The notes under the pieces are model-generated. The model did not search any database, had not been told where the DNA came from, and worked only from the letters and a program-made list of their open reading frames with translations. Made by a program: the position numbers and the translations under genes. Source: Litchfieldella rifensis (GTDB lineage Bacteria > Pseudomonadota > Gammaproteobacteria > Pseudomonadales > Halomonadaceae). From it: a stretch of 64,000 nt of DNA. This document shows, piece by piece, positions 43,211-51,692 of this stretch (within the stretch, counting starts at the first letter, position 1; the number at the start of each line of letters is the position of its first letter). The DNA lies in NCBI RefSeq assembly GCF_042646605.1, contig NZ_JBHRUG010000013.1, forward strand, positions 62,001 through 126,000, in the 5' to 3' direction.

Positions 43211-44776
43211 ATGGCGCATTCATCGCTAAGACCCTCCGCCGCCAGTTGGGTGACGGAATTCACGGTTCTGTTGCTGGGGCTCGCTCTGCTGACCGTGCTG
43301 ATCGCGGAACTGCCCCGCAATATCTTCTCGCCCGAGTCGCAGAGCTTCTTCTTCGTTATCGGGGCCATCGGCATCTGGCGCTATTCCTGGTGGTTCGTCC
43401 TGGCACTGCGTTCGGTGTGGTACAACCGCCGGGTCTTTCCCCAGCTACGAGCCGAGGCCGACGCCATCGGTGCGGTAGAGCAGCCGCCCGCGCTCTACGT
43501 CCTCTGTACGTCCTACCGCATCGAGCCGGAGGTCACCTTCGCCGTGTATGACGCGCTGGTGCGAGAGGCCCGGGACTATGGGGTACCGACCACCATCTTC
43601 GCTGCCATCGCCGACCGCACCGATGTCGATGTCATCAGCCATGTGCTCGACGAGAACGGCTGGCCGGACAACGTCGAGGTCCGCTACATGTTCCAGAAAG
43701 GCGATGGCAAACGCTCCGCCATGGCCGAGGTACTACGCGCGATCTCTCGATGCATGCCCCCGGAAGGCTCGCTGCTGGTGTCGATGGACGGTGATATCCG
43801 CCTCGAGCCCGGCACACTGGAACGATCGCTGCCATTCTTCCTGTGCCAGGAGGCGTTGGGTGCCCTGACCACCAACAACAACGCCCTCGTCACCGGCGGC
43901 GATGCCACCAAGGAGTGGTATGACCTGCGCTATGCCCAGCGCCATCTGGTGATGAGTTCGATGTCGCTGTCCAATCGTCTGCTGGTACTGACCGGACGCT
44001 ACAGTGTCTTCCGCGCCGAACTGGCGACCGATCCGAGTTTCATCGAACTGGTCGAGAGCGACCATGTCGAGCACTGGCGCTTCGGCAACTTCAAGTTTCT
44101 CTCCGGTGACGACAAGTCGACCTGGTACTGGCTGCTCAAACGCGGGTGGAAGATGATCTACCTGCCCGACGTGTATGTCTCGGGATTCGAGGAACTGCCC
44201 AACCGCAAGCGCTTCTTCGCCTCGACCATCGAGCTGATGCGCCGCTGGTACGGCAACATGCTACGCACCAGCAACCGGGCCATCCAATTGGGACCGCGAC
44301 CGATGGGAATGTTCACCTGGTGGAGCCTGGTCGACCAGCGGCTGTCGATGTGGACCACGCTGGTCGGTCCCATGGTGGCCCTGCTGGTAACGCTGTTCGT
44401 GCGCCCCTCGTTCATCTTCGCCTACCTGCTGTGGATCCTGTTCACGCGCACCCTCGCCACCCTGGTCCTGGCCTGGCAACGAGGACGTTTCAGCCTGCTG
44501 TGGATTCCCTTGCTCTATTACAACCAGATCGGCGGGGCATTGCTCAAGACGTATGTCAGCTTTCGCTTCAACCGTCAGAAATGGTCGCGCCAGGGCATTT
44601 CCACCGGGGAGCCCAGTGACCCCGTGGCCGCTCGTCGACAACGGCTCATGGGCCACTTCATACATGGTGTCTATGTCAGCTGCATGTTGTTCGTACTGAT
44701 CATCACCACGGGGGTCCTGATGCCTCCCGACCTTGTCTCGCTGACCATTCTGCAGGACTGGGGGATCGTTCCCTGA
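43211..44776 (+). CDS. Alg8-like membrane glycosyltransferase (GT2), candidate polyglucuronate synthase
   Basis: This 521-residue inner-membrane protein has two N-terminal helices, a cytoplasmic GT-A domain and several C-terminal helices. Catalytic features are DGDIR (193-197), GDDKSTWYWLLKRG (about 299-312) and RRWYGNMLR (344-352). LTGRYSVFRAELATDPSFIE and LVDQRLSMWT are closely Alg8-like. Alg8 polymerises GDP-mannuronate; here the cluster supplies UDP-glucuronate, so the donor is inferred to be UDP-GlcA. It should polymerise and extrude the chain, activated through the PilZ protein encoded next. Confidence 0.85.
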   Translation: MAHSSLRPSAASWVTEFTVLLLGLALLTVLIAELPRNIFSPESQSFFFVIGAIGIWRYSWWFVLALRSVWYNRRVFPQLRAEADAIGAVEQPPALYVLCTSYRIEPEVTFAVYDALVREARDYGVPTTIFAAIADRTDVDVISHVLDENGWPDNVEVRYMFQKGDGKRSAMAEVLRAISRCMPPEGSLLVSMDGDIRLEPGTLERSLPFFLCQEALGALTTNNNALVTGGDATKEWYDLRYAQRHLVMSSMSLSNRLLVLTGRYSVFRAELATDPSFIELVESDHVEHWRFGNFKFLSGDDKSTWYWLLKRGWKMIYLPDVYVSGFEELPNRKRFFASTIELMRRWYGNMLRTSNRAIQLGPRPMGMFTWWSLVDQRLSMWTTLVGPMVALLVTLFVRPSFIFAYLLWILFTRTLATLVLAWQRGRFSLLWIPLLYYNQIGGALLKTYVSFRFNRQKWSRQGISTGEPSDPVAARRQRLMGHFIHGVYVSCMLFVLIITTGVLMPPDLVSLTILQDWGIVP

Positions 44777-44827
44777 TTGACGCCCATGGCACCCAGAAGA
44801 CGAGCTAGCACTAGGAGAAGCAGACTC

Positions 44828-46507
44828 ATGTCTGATCACTATTCCAACACCGACGGCGTCAACCGTACCGAGCCCACCCTTGGGCGAGGGCGACGCACCC
44901 TGGCAACCCCTCATCACGCCTCGCCCCACGAAGCCGAGAGAGGCGTGGGGGACCACGCACATCGTCCCACTCCCGAGCATGGCCTGAGGGGCGGACCCGA
45001 GCATGGCCACGAGCCCGACTATCGTCGCCGGCCAGCGCCTAGCTCCCCAGGCGGGCAGCATCCAGCCTCGCGTCCGGCCGACGACAAGCTGGTCCATGAA
45101 CGCCGTGACGAGCGTCGGCATGTGCGTGTGACCCCACCCTTCCACGTCAAGCTCGCCGATGGACGTGTGCTGACTGGCGCCGACGTATCGCTCGGCGGCT
45201 TTGCTCTCTATAGCGATGCCCCGATGCAGCCGGGCAGCGTGGTATCGGCCTCGCTATTGCTGGAAGCCGGGGCCGCGGAGCTCAATGTGCCGCTCGACGC
45301 CCGCTGCGTGCGCTGCACCCCGGTGGAGGAGGGCAAGCGCACCTACAAGGTGGCCTTCGAGATCACCACCATCGAACCGCCACAGCGGGAACTGCTGCAG
45401 CGCGTGATTCGTGCCTACCTCAGCGGTCGTTACGCCACTATCGACACCCTGGTCGACATCGAAGACCCTCAGACGCCCCGCAAGCGTCGTCCACGAAACG
45501 GCGCCCCGCCCTCGAACACGCGACCACCCAAGCCCTTGGGACGCTATGTGGCACTGTTCATGGCCGCCGGGATCCTGGCCTTGGTGGCCGCCGCCACGGC
45601 CTATCGCAACTTCATGCTGATCGAGCCCAGCTTCGCCGCCGTCACGGCGCCGCGCATCGATATCCGCGCACCCGGCTCGGGGATTCTGGAGGAGCACGAT
45701 CTGCAAGCCGGCGATAGTGTCGAACGCGACCAGTACCTGACCTCAGTGAAGAACAGCGACCTGGAATCCGAACTGATCCTGGCGAAGGCCTCGCATCGCT
45801 TCAACGACCAGTTGATCAAGAACCTGCAGGAGAGCCTGGACTCCGGCGGTACCGAGCAGGTCAGCCTGGTCAATTCGACCCAACCTCAGAGTGGTGACAC
45901 GGTGAGCTTCGAAACCGCCTCGCCAGAGATCGCGCGTGCGCGTATCGAACAGTTCGAGACCGCGCGTGACTACGAAAACTCACGCATCAGCGCACTCGAG
46001 TCTCGCATGGCGATGAACGACATCACCAGTCCCTGCGACTGCCTGGTGGCCTGGGCATTGAGTAGCGCCGACGGCACCTATATCAACGAAAGCGAGCGCA
46101 TCATGACGCTGATCCGCACCCACGAGGACGACGTCCTGGTCGAGGCGCTGGTGCACATGCGTGACATCGCCCGCATCGAACCCGATCAGATGGCCTATAT
46201 CGCCCTGCCCCATGCCTCCGAGCCGATCCGCGCCAAGGTACGCAGCGTGGCACTCGATGTCGAGCGCCAGCCCCGCGCCGGTTTTCCCAGGTGGGTGCGA
46301 CAGCAGCAGAACGTGGCGAGCGTGTTGCTGGTCCCGGAAACCACCTTGCCCGCCGAAGCCGTTGGCCAGCCGGTCGACGTTCGCTTTACCGAGGCGCCGC
46401 TGCTGGGGGCCACGGCAGAGTGGATCTGGCAGGGCGGACGTGCCGTGGCCCAGTTCGTCGGCCAGGTCTTCCACGTGGCCACGGGCGGCCATGAAGAAAC
46501 CGGCTGA
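44828..46507 (+). CDS. Alg44-like PilZ/membrane-fusion protein, cyclic-di-GMP-responsive copolymerase
   Basis: The 559-residue protein starts with a charged, low-complexity region of about 90 residues not seen in Alg44. A PilZ domain follows, with the cyclic-di-GMP motifs RRHVR (96-100) and DVSLGG (119-124). One membrane helix (about 240-262) leads to a periplasmic HlyD-like domain with biotinyl-lipoyl-like halves (IDIRAPGSGILEEHDL, DITSPCDCLVAW) around a helical hairpin. Alg44 binds cyclic-di-GMP and is required for Alg8 activity; the same layout predicts the same control. AGGAG precedes ATG 44828. Confidence 0.88.
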   Translation: MSDHYSNTDGVNRTEPTLGRGRRTLATPHHASPHEAERGVGDHAHRPTPEHGLRGGPEHGHEPDYRRRPAPSSPGGQHPASRPADDKLVHERRDERRHVRVTPPFHVKLADGRVLTGADVSLGGFALYSDAPMQPGSVVSASLLLEAGAAELNVPLDARCVRCTPVEEGKRTYKVAFEITTIEPPQRELLQRVIRAYLSGRYATIDTLVDIEDPQTPRKRRPRNGAPPSNTRPPKPLGRYVALFMAAGILALVAAATAYRNFMLIEPSFAAVTAPRIDIRAPGSGILEEHDLQAGDSVERDQYLTSVKNSDLESELILAKASHRFNDQLIKNLQESLDSGGTEQVSLVNSTQPQSGDTVSFETASPEIARARIEQFETARDYENSRISALESRMAMNDITSPCDCLVAWALSSADGTYINESERIMTLIRTHEDDVLVEALVHMRDIARIEPDQMAYIALPHASEPIRAKVRSVALDVERQPRAGFPRWVRQQQNVASVLLVPETTLPAEAVGQPVDVRFTEAPLLGATAEWIWQGGRAVAQFVGQVFHVATGGHEETG

Positions 46508-46577
46508 GCATAGACGCCGTATCGAGCACCCTCTCGTCGGCAACAGGCAATCGTTGCCGCGACCCAAGGAGACAACC

Positions 46578-47489
46578 ATGCCCAGACAGCCATCCACGAC
46601 TGCACCACATTGTTTCACCAGCCGTCGTCTCGCCATCGCCTCTGTCCTCCTCGCGGCAACGACGGGCCTCCCGGCACAAGCCGACAGCCAAGAGGACGAT
46701 GCCTTGGCCGTACCGCAAGTGGCCGCCTGCTCCCAACGTTATCCATTGGTCGCCAGTCCACGTCCGGCAACGGGGAACGGAACGGCCAAGGAGGCAATTC
46801 GTCAGGGCTTCGGCACCGATCGCGACTGGGGCACCGAACAGAATGTGGAGATTCTTCCACCCGATGCTACCGGGCTAGGCGAGCCGGGTCTGCGGGTGCA
46901 TTACCCCGAGGGCACATCGTCACCCGGCGATACCGAAGAGGGGGGCGCCGGCTTCTATACCGAGGAAGCCGCCTTCCAGGCCAGCGACCGGGGCTGCCTG
47001 CAATACCGGGTGCGCTTCGAACCCGGTTTCGATTTCGTCAAGGGCGGCAAATTGCCGGGCCTGTACGGCGGTGAAGGCCCCAGCGGCGGAACCGCCGCCG
47101 ATGGCGAGAACGGCTTCTCGATGCGCTTCATGTGGCGCGAGGATGGCCAGGGCGAGCTCTACGAATACGTGGTCAACCAGGACGAGGAAGAAGATTACGG
47201 CGCCTCGGTAGGACGCGGCCTATGGCACTTCCCCACCGGACGCTGGGTCACCATCGAGCAGGAGATCATCCTCAATGACCCCGATCAGGAGAATGGCGTG
47301 GCCCGCGTGTGGATCGACGGCGCACCGATGCTGGAACAAAACGGCATCGTTTACCGGACCACGGATAGCGTCACCATCGACGGCCTGATGTTTTCCAGTT
47401 TCTTCGGTGGCGATGGCGAGGAATGGCGAACCCCTCGAGATCAGATCATCGACTTCGCCGCCTTCCGCTTCTATGCGCCGGGCCCCTGA
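46578..47489 (+). CDS. Secreted polysaccharide lyase, PL14/PL20-like (glucuronan/alginate lyase fold)
   Basis: This 303-residue protein has an N-terminal signal segment ending near GLPAQA. The core reads YTEEAAFQASDRGCLQYRVR, then FDFVKGGKLPGLYGGEGPSG (about 151-170), FSMRFMWR (180-187) and YVVNQ. This is the beta-jelly-roll signature shared by the PL14 and PL20 lyases, some of which cleave polyglucuronate. It should act by beta-elimination in the periplasm or outside. AAGGAGACAACC precedes the start. Its activity on a glucuronate polymer is inferred from the neighbouring UDP-glucose dehydrogenase. Confidence 0.75.
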   Translation: MPRQPSTTAPHCFTSRRLAIASVLLAATTGLPAQADSQEDDALAVPQVAACSQRYPLVASPRPATGNGTAKEAIRQGFGTDRDWGTEQNVEILPPDATGLGEPGLRVHYPEGTSSPGDTEEGGAGFYTEEAAFQASDRGCLQYRVRFEPGFDFVKGGKLPGLYGGEGPSGGTAADGENGFSMRFMWREDGQGELYEYVVNQDEEEDYGASVGRGLWHFPTGRWVTIEQEIILNDPDQENGVARVWIDGAPMLEQNGIVYRTTDSVTIDGLMFSSFFGGDGEEWRTPRDQIIDFAAFRFYAPGP

Positions 47490-47541
47490 ATCGGATCCGC
47501 TCCGTCCACCGTCGGCATCACCACAGGAATCACTGGCTCCC

Positions 47542-48819
47542 ATGTTCTTGCTACGCAGTGTTGAATTGTCGGTTCTCTCTCGTCTGAGCCTGGTGGCAGG
47601 CCTGGTAATGCTGCTCGCTGCCTCCTCATCGGCATCGGCGATGACTCAGAAAGAGCTGGCCGAGAAGGAAATGTCCCTGGAGGAACGGGAGGCACTGGAT
47701 CTCTCCGAATACACCGTCACGGCCCCGGATGCCTCCTACTTCGACATCGAGGCGCGCCGGGCACTGCTACAGGGCACCGACAACTCTCTGTTGCTGACGA
47801 GGATCGATCAACTGCGGCTGGGCCCCAGCTGTCAGCAGTTACTGGCGATTCCCCCTATCACCAGCCGCCTGCGCGTGCCGAGCTATTACCCCAATCCGGA
47901 CCAGTGGAAGCTGGCCTCGGAGCCCCTGTTCCGGTTCGAGGACAGCGTCTCCGAGCTGGCAGGCGCCTATCTCGTGAGCAACGACCCCTACTATGCCGAA
48001 TGCCTGGTCCGTTTCCTCGACCACTGGGCCTCGAACGATGCGCTGATGAACTTCTACTATGACTCGAAGGATCCCCAGGCCTGGTTCTCCACGGAGTCGA
48101 TGATCTTCGCGGCGGCCATGGCCTACTCGACGGTCCGCCCCGACCTGACCGGCATGCACGAGGAGCGCGAGCGTATCGAGGACTGGCTCAGCCGTCTGGC
48201 ACACCGCCACGTGGCCATTCCCGGCGCCCAAGAGAACAGTTGCTGCAACAACCACTTCTATCGACGCGCCCTGTACGCCAGCATGGTGGGCGTGCTCACC
48301 GAGGACAACGAACTGTTCCGCTTTGGCGTCAGCGCCATCTATGCCGCCTTGCACGAAATGACCGAAGAAGGCGCCTTCCCGCGAGAGGTAACACGTGGGC
48401 GTCGCGCTACGCATTATCAGAACTACGCACTGCTGTACCTGATCACCAACATGGAGGTCATTGCTCGCCAGGGCTACGACATCTTCGACCTGAGTATCGA
48501 GGGACGCACGATCCATGATGCCGTCGACTTCGCCATGGACCTCTTCGAGGACCCCACTGTCCTCGGCGAGGTGGCACCCCGCGAACAGTACCTGGGGTTT
48601 CTCAAGGACGACCAGTACTTCTCCTGGATGGAGATCTATCAGTCGCGCTTCCATGACCCGAGAGTCGCCAACTTTCTCAAGACCATGCGCCCGATTTACA
48701 ACCGCAGTGCCGGGGGCTATATGACCCTGTACTTCATGGATCCCAAGGCACAGCAGAATATCGTCCTGGACGAGGAACAGCGCGAGGCGGCGGCATTCGA
48801 GGGCCTCTCCTCCCAGTAA
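47542..48819 (+). CDS. AlgL-like PL5 polysaccharide lyase
   Basis: The 425-residue protein has a signal peptide (cleavage near ASA, about residue 33) and the alpha/alpha-toroid pattern of PL5. The catalytic region is NSCCNNHFYRRALYASM, with NNH at 236-238, and later PREVTRGRRATHYQNYALLY, holding the arginine (285 or 288) and tyrosine (292 or 295) used for beta-elimination. PL5 includes alginate lyases and a characterised Stenotrophomonas member that also cleaves polyglucuronate. In alginate systems AlgL clears periplasmic polymer, and a similar role is likely. The Shine-Dalgarno sequence is weak. Confidence 0.82.
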   Translation: MFLLRSVELSVLSRLSLVAGLVMLLAASSSASAMTQKELAEKEMSLEEREALDLSEYTVTAPDASYFDIEARRALLQGTDNSLLLTRIDQLRLGPSCQQLLAIPPITSRLRVPSYYPNPDQWKLASEPLFRFEDSVSELAGAYLVSNDPYYAECLVRFLDHWASNDALMNFYYDSKDPQAWFSTESMIFAAAMAYSTVRPDLTGMHEERERIEDWLSRLAHRHVAIPGAQENSCCNNHFYRRALYASMVGVLTEDNELFRFGVSAIYAALHEMTEEGAFPREVTRGRRATHYQNYALLYLITNMEVIARQGYDIFDLSIEGRTIHDAVDFAMDLFEDPTVLGEVAPREQYLGFLKDDQYFSWMEIYQSRFHDPRVANFLKTMRPIYNRSAGGYMTLYFMDPKAQQNIVLDEEQREAAAFEGLSSQ

Positions 48820-48864
48820 TGAGGGAGACGACACTGGCTACCGAACATCACTGAAGGCAACCCC

Positions 48865-51627
48865 ATGAAGACACCGATAGTCGACTCCCCTTCCCCTGGC
48901 ATCACTCCCCCCGGCCGTTGGCTGGCAACCGCTGCCTTGCTGGTCTGGCTCGGAGGCTGTGCGACCGCCGGTGGACCGCCCAGCGGCCCACACGCCACCG
49001 CACCGGTTCCGGAGCAGTACCATGCCTGGTTTTCCCGTGGTCCAACACCCGATATCGACTGGGATAGTATCGGCAGAGCCCAGCAAGCCATCGAAGCCGG
49101 CCAGTATGCAGAAGCCATCGAGAGCCTGAAATCGATGATGAACAGCTGGGGCTATCCGCCGGCCTATTATGAAATGGCCAAACTCTATGAACAGGGCCTC
49201 GGTGTCGAACGTAACACCCGCGAAGCGGCACGACTCTATGGCGAAGCCATCAGCCAACCCTCATCGATTCGCGGCCATGCTTCCCTCAACCTGGCCCAGC
49301 TGTATCGTGAAGGCGACGGCGTGCAACGCAACGACGTTCTGGCCTACCACCTCCTGCGCCAGGCGGTCGATGCGGAGGTGGGGCGCGATGCCAAGCTGAT
49401 GCTCGCCGAGCTGCTGGCAACCGGGGGTAACAATGTCAAAGCCGACCCGAAAAAGGCCGCCAATCTCTATCAGCAGGCGGCGAAGCAGGGCCATGCAAGC
49501 GCCTTGCGTGCTCTGGCCGAAGGTTACCAACCAGGTGGTTGGCTGGTGGAAGACCCCGCACGGGCCAAAACCTATGCACAACGTTACGCCGCCATCAAGG
49601 AGCGGCAAGCCACCAACGGTGACATGGCAGCAATGAAGGAGCTGGCACAACTCTATGGGCAGGATGGCCTGCTGGGCCCCCAGCCGGAACGTCAATTGCA
49701 CTGGCTGATGCAGGCTGCCGAGGCCGGCGATACATCGGCACTGCGCGACGCCGGCCGTAATCTGCTGGCCTCCAACAACCCACAGCGCGGTCTGTCACTG
49801 CTCGAGCAGGCCGCCGAAAGCGGTGATGTCGAGGCCATGGCCCTCTTGGGTAAGGCTTTCCTGGGCGAAGGCAATGTTCAGCCCGATCCGGTCCGGGCCG
49901 AACACTGGTTGAATGAGGCTGCTTCCAAGGGCTCCGTCGACGCAAGCGTCACCCTGGGACGCGCCTACCTGGGTGGCGAAATGCTACTGCCCAACCCTCA
50001 GCGTGGGATCAACCTGCTCGAGCAAGCGGCACAACAGGATGATGGCCTGGCATTGGCGGTACTCGGCGAGGTCTATCTCAGCGGCGAGGTCGTACCGACC
50101 CAGCCACCGCTGGCCATCGACTACCTGCAACGCGGTCATGAACTCGGCCACCCTTACGCCACGGCACAACTGGGTAGCGTCTACCTCGAGGGTCGCAGTG
50201 TTGCGCAAGACCCGCTGCGCGCCGTGGATCTCCTCCAGGAGGCCGCCGACCAGGGGCAGACCACCGCAATGCGCGAACTGGGCGAAGCCTATCTCGAGGG
50301 CAAAGTCCTGGCCTTCGAACCGACGCAGGCCGAAAAACTGCTTCAAGACGCTGCGGAGGCCGGCGATACCACCGCCATGACCGTGCTCGGCGAGGCCTAT
50401 CTCAATGGTCCGCTGCGCGAGCAGCGCCCATCCCAGGGGCGTGCCCTGTTGGAAGAGGCCGCTCGCCAGGGCGACGCCTACGCCATGGTCGTACTGGGGC
50501 GCGCCTTTCGCGAAGGCAGGGGCGTTCCCCAGGACCTGGACGAGTCGCAATACTGGCTGGAAATGGCCGATCGGGCCGGCCATCCGTCTGCCTACGAGGC
50601 CCTGACACAGACCCAGCGAGAGCAGGGGGAGCGTGGCGATATCCATGCGCTGATCGAGGCCGCCGAAGCTGGCGATCCCGCTGCCATGGCCGACCTCGGC
50701 CGCGCCTTCCTGGAAGGCAACGGCGTCGGGGCCGACCCCGAACAGGCCAGAATCTGGCTTGAACGTGCCCATCGCGACGGACACGCCGGCGCCTCGGCCA
50801 GTCTCGGACGTCTGTATCTCAACGGTTCCAATCCCGCCCAGGCCGTCGATTATCTGGAAGCTGCCGCGGCACGTGGGCACACGGGAGCTAGCGCCGACCT
50901 GGGGGAACTGTTGCTCAAGGGCGAACTGGTCCCGGCCGACCCCGAACGCGGCCTGGCCCTGTTGCAGCAAGCCATCGCCAACGGTCATCGTGGTGCCAGG
51001 CTGACAATGGGGGAAGCCTACCTGGCGGGTGAGCGTGTCGAACAGGATGTGGAGAAAGGGCTCGAGTATCTGACCGGCGCCGCCGAGGCGGGCAACCCTC
51101 ATGCCGCCCACTTGCTTGGTCAGGCTTATTTGGAAGGAAACGGTGTCGAGCCCGACGCGGAACAGGCCGAGCGATGGCTGAGCCAAGCCGCCGAGGCCGG
51201 CAACCTATCGTCGCAGTCCAGTCTCGGACGAGCGCTACTGCGTGGCGAAGAGGCCCTTGCCCAGGACGTCGAGCGCGGTCACCAGTTGCTGCTCGATGCC
51301 GCCGAACAGGGTGATGCCAGTGCACAAGCAACCCTGGGACGTGAGTACCTGCGTGGTGAGATCCTGGAACAGGATCCCCAGCAGGGAACCGACTACCTGT
51401 TCCAGGCGGCGACGCAGGGACACCCCAGCGCACGCCTGGCGCTCGCCGAAGCCTACCTGTCGGCCAATGGGCTGGAAAGCGCCAACCGCGAACAGGCGTT
51501 GCTATGGCTGGACAAGGTGATCGCGGGGGATAGCCATCTGGCCCTCGAGACCCTGCGCCAGTTGCTCACGGATGACAGCGCGGTGAAAGCCGCCAGTGAG
51601 GTGGGCGTGGCCTCCCCCAATTCGTAG
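48865..51627 (+). CDS. Giant AlgK-like Sel1-repeat lipoprotein
   Basis: The 920-residue lipoprotein has a signal ending in lipobox LGGC with Cys32. About twenty Sel1/TPR-like repeats follow, each about 36 residues, of the form A..GD..AM..LG.AYL.G.GV..D...A...L..AA. AlgK, the periplasmic scaffold of alginate export, has the same design at about half this length. It should line the periplasm and organise the synthase, lyases and an outer-membrane pore. No AlgE-like barrel follows it in this window. It is the last gene before a strong terminator. Confidence 0.85.
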   Translation: MKTPIVDSPSPGITPPGRWLATAALLVWLGGCATAGGPPSGPHATAPVPEQYHAWFSRGPTPDIDWDSIGRAQQAIEAGQYAEAIESLKSMMNSWGYPPAYYEMAKLYEQGLGVERNTREAARLYGEAISQPSSIRGHASLNLAQLYREGDGVQRNDVLAYHLLRQAVDAEVGRDAKLMLAELLATGGNNVKADPKKAANLYQQAAKQGHASALRALAEGYQPGGWLVEDPARAKTYAQRYAAIKERQATNGDMAAMKELAQLYGQDGLLGPQPERQLHWLMQAAEAGDTSALRDAGRNLLASNNPQRGLSLLEQAAESGDVEAMALLGKAFLGEGNVQPDPVRAEHWLNEAASKGSVDASVTLGRAYLGGEMLLPNPQRGINLLEQAAQQDDGLALAVLGEVYLSGEVVPTQPPLAIDYLQRGHELGHPYATAQLGSVYLEGRSVAQDPLRAVDLLQEAADQGQTTAMRELGEAYLEGKVLAFEPTQAEKLLQDAAEAGDTTAMTVLGEAYLNGPLREQRPSQGRALLEEAARQGDAYAMVVLGRAFREGRGVPQDLDESQYWLEMADRAGHPSAYEALTQTQREQGERGDIHALIEAAEAGDPAAMADLGRAFLEGNGVGADPEQARIWLERAHRDGHAGASASLGRLYLNGSNPAQAVDYLEAAAARGHTGASADLGELLLKGELVPADPERGLALLQQAIANGHRGARLTMGEAYLAGERVEQDVEKGLEYLTGAAEAGNPHAAHLLGQAYLEGNGVEPDAEQAERWLSQAAEAGNLSSQSSLGRALLRGEEALAQDVERGHQLLLDAAEQGDASAQATLGREYLRGEILEQDPQQGTDYLFQAATQGHPSARLALAEAYLSANGLESANREQALLWLDKVIAGDSHLALETLRQLLTDDSAVKAASEVGVASPNS

Positions 51628-51640
51628 GCCGCCTGCCCAC

Positions 51641-51675
51641 GACAAACGAGCCGGCACTCTGCCGGCTCGTTTGTC
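51641..51675. terminator. Bidirectional terminator between the exopolysaccharide cluster and purA
   Basis: GACAAACGAGCCGGCA and its exact complement form a 16-bp perfect stem with a CTC loop. It lies between convergent genes (the Sel1 lipoprotein on plus, purA on minus) and should act in both directions. Confidence 0.88.
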
Positions 51676-51692
51676 TGCCCATTGCTGCTCCG

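Noticed and set aside
49984..51186. 400-codon open frame antisense to the Sel1 gene
   Set aside because: The apparent repeats are mirrored from the Sel1 repeats on the plus strand; it is not an independent gene.
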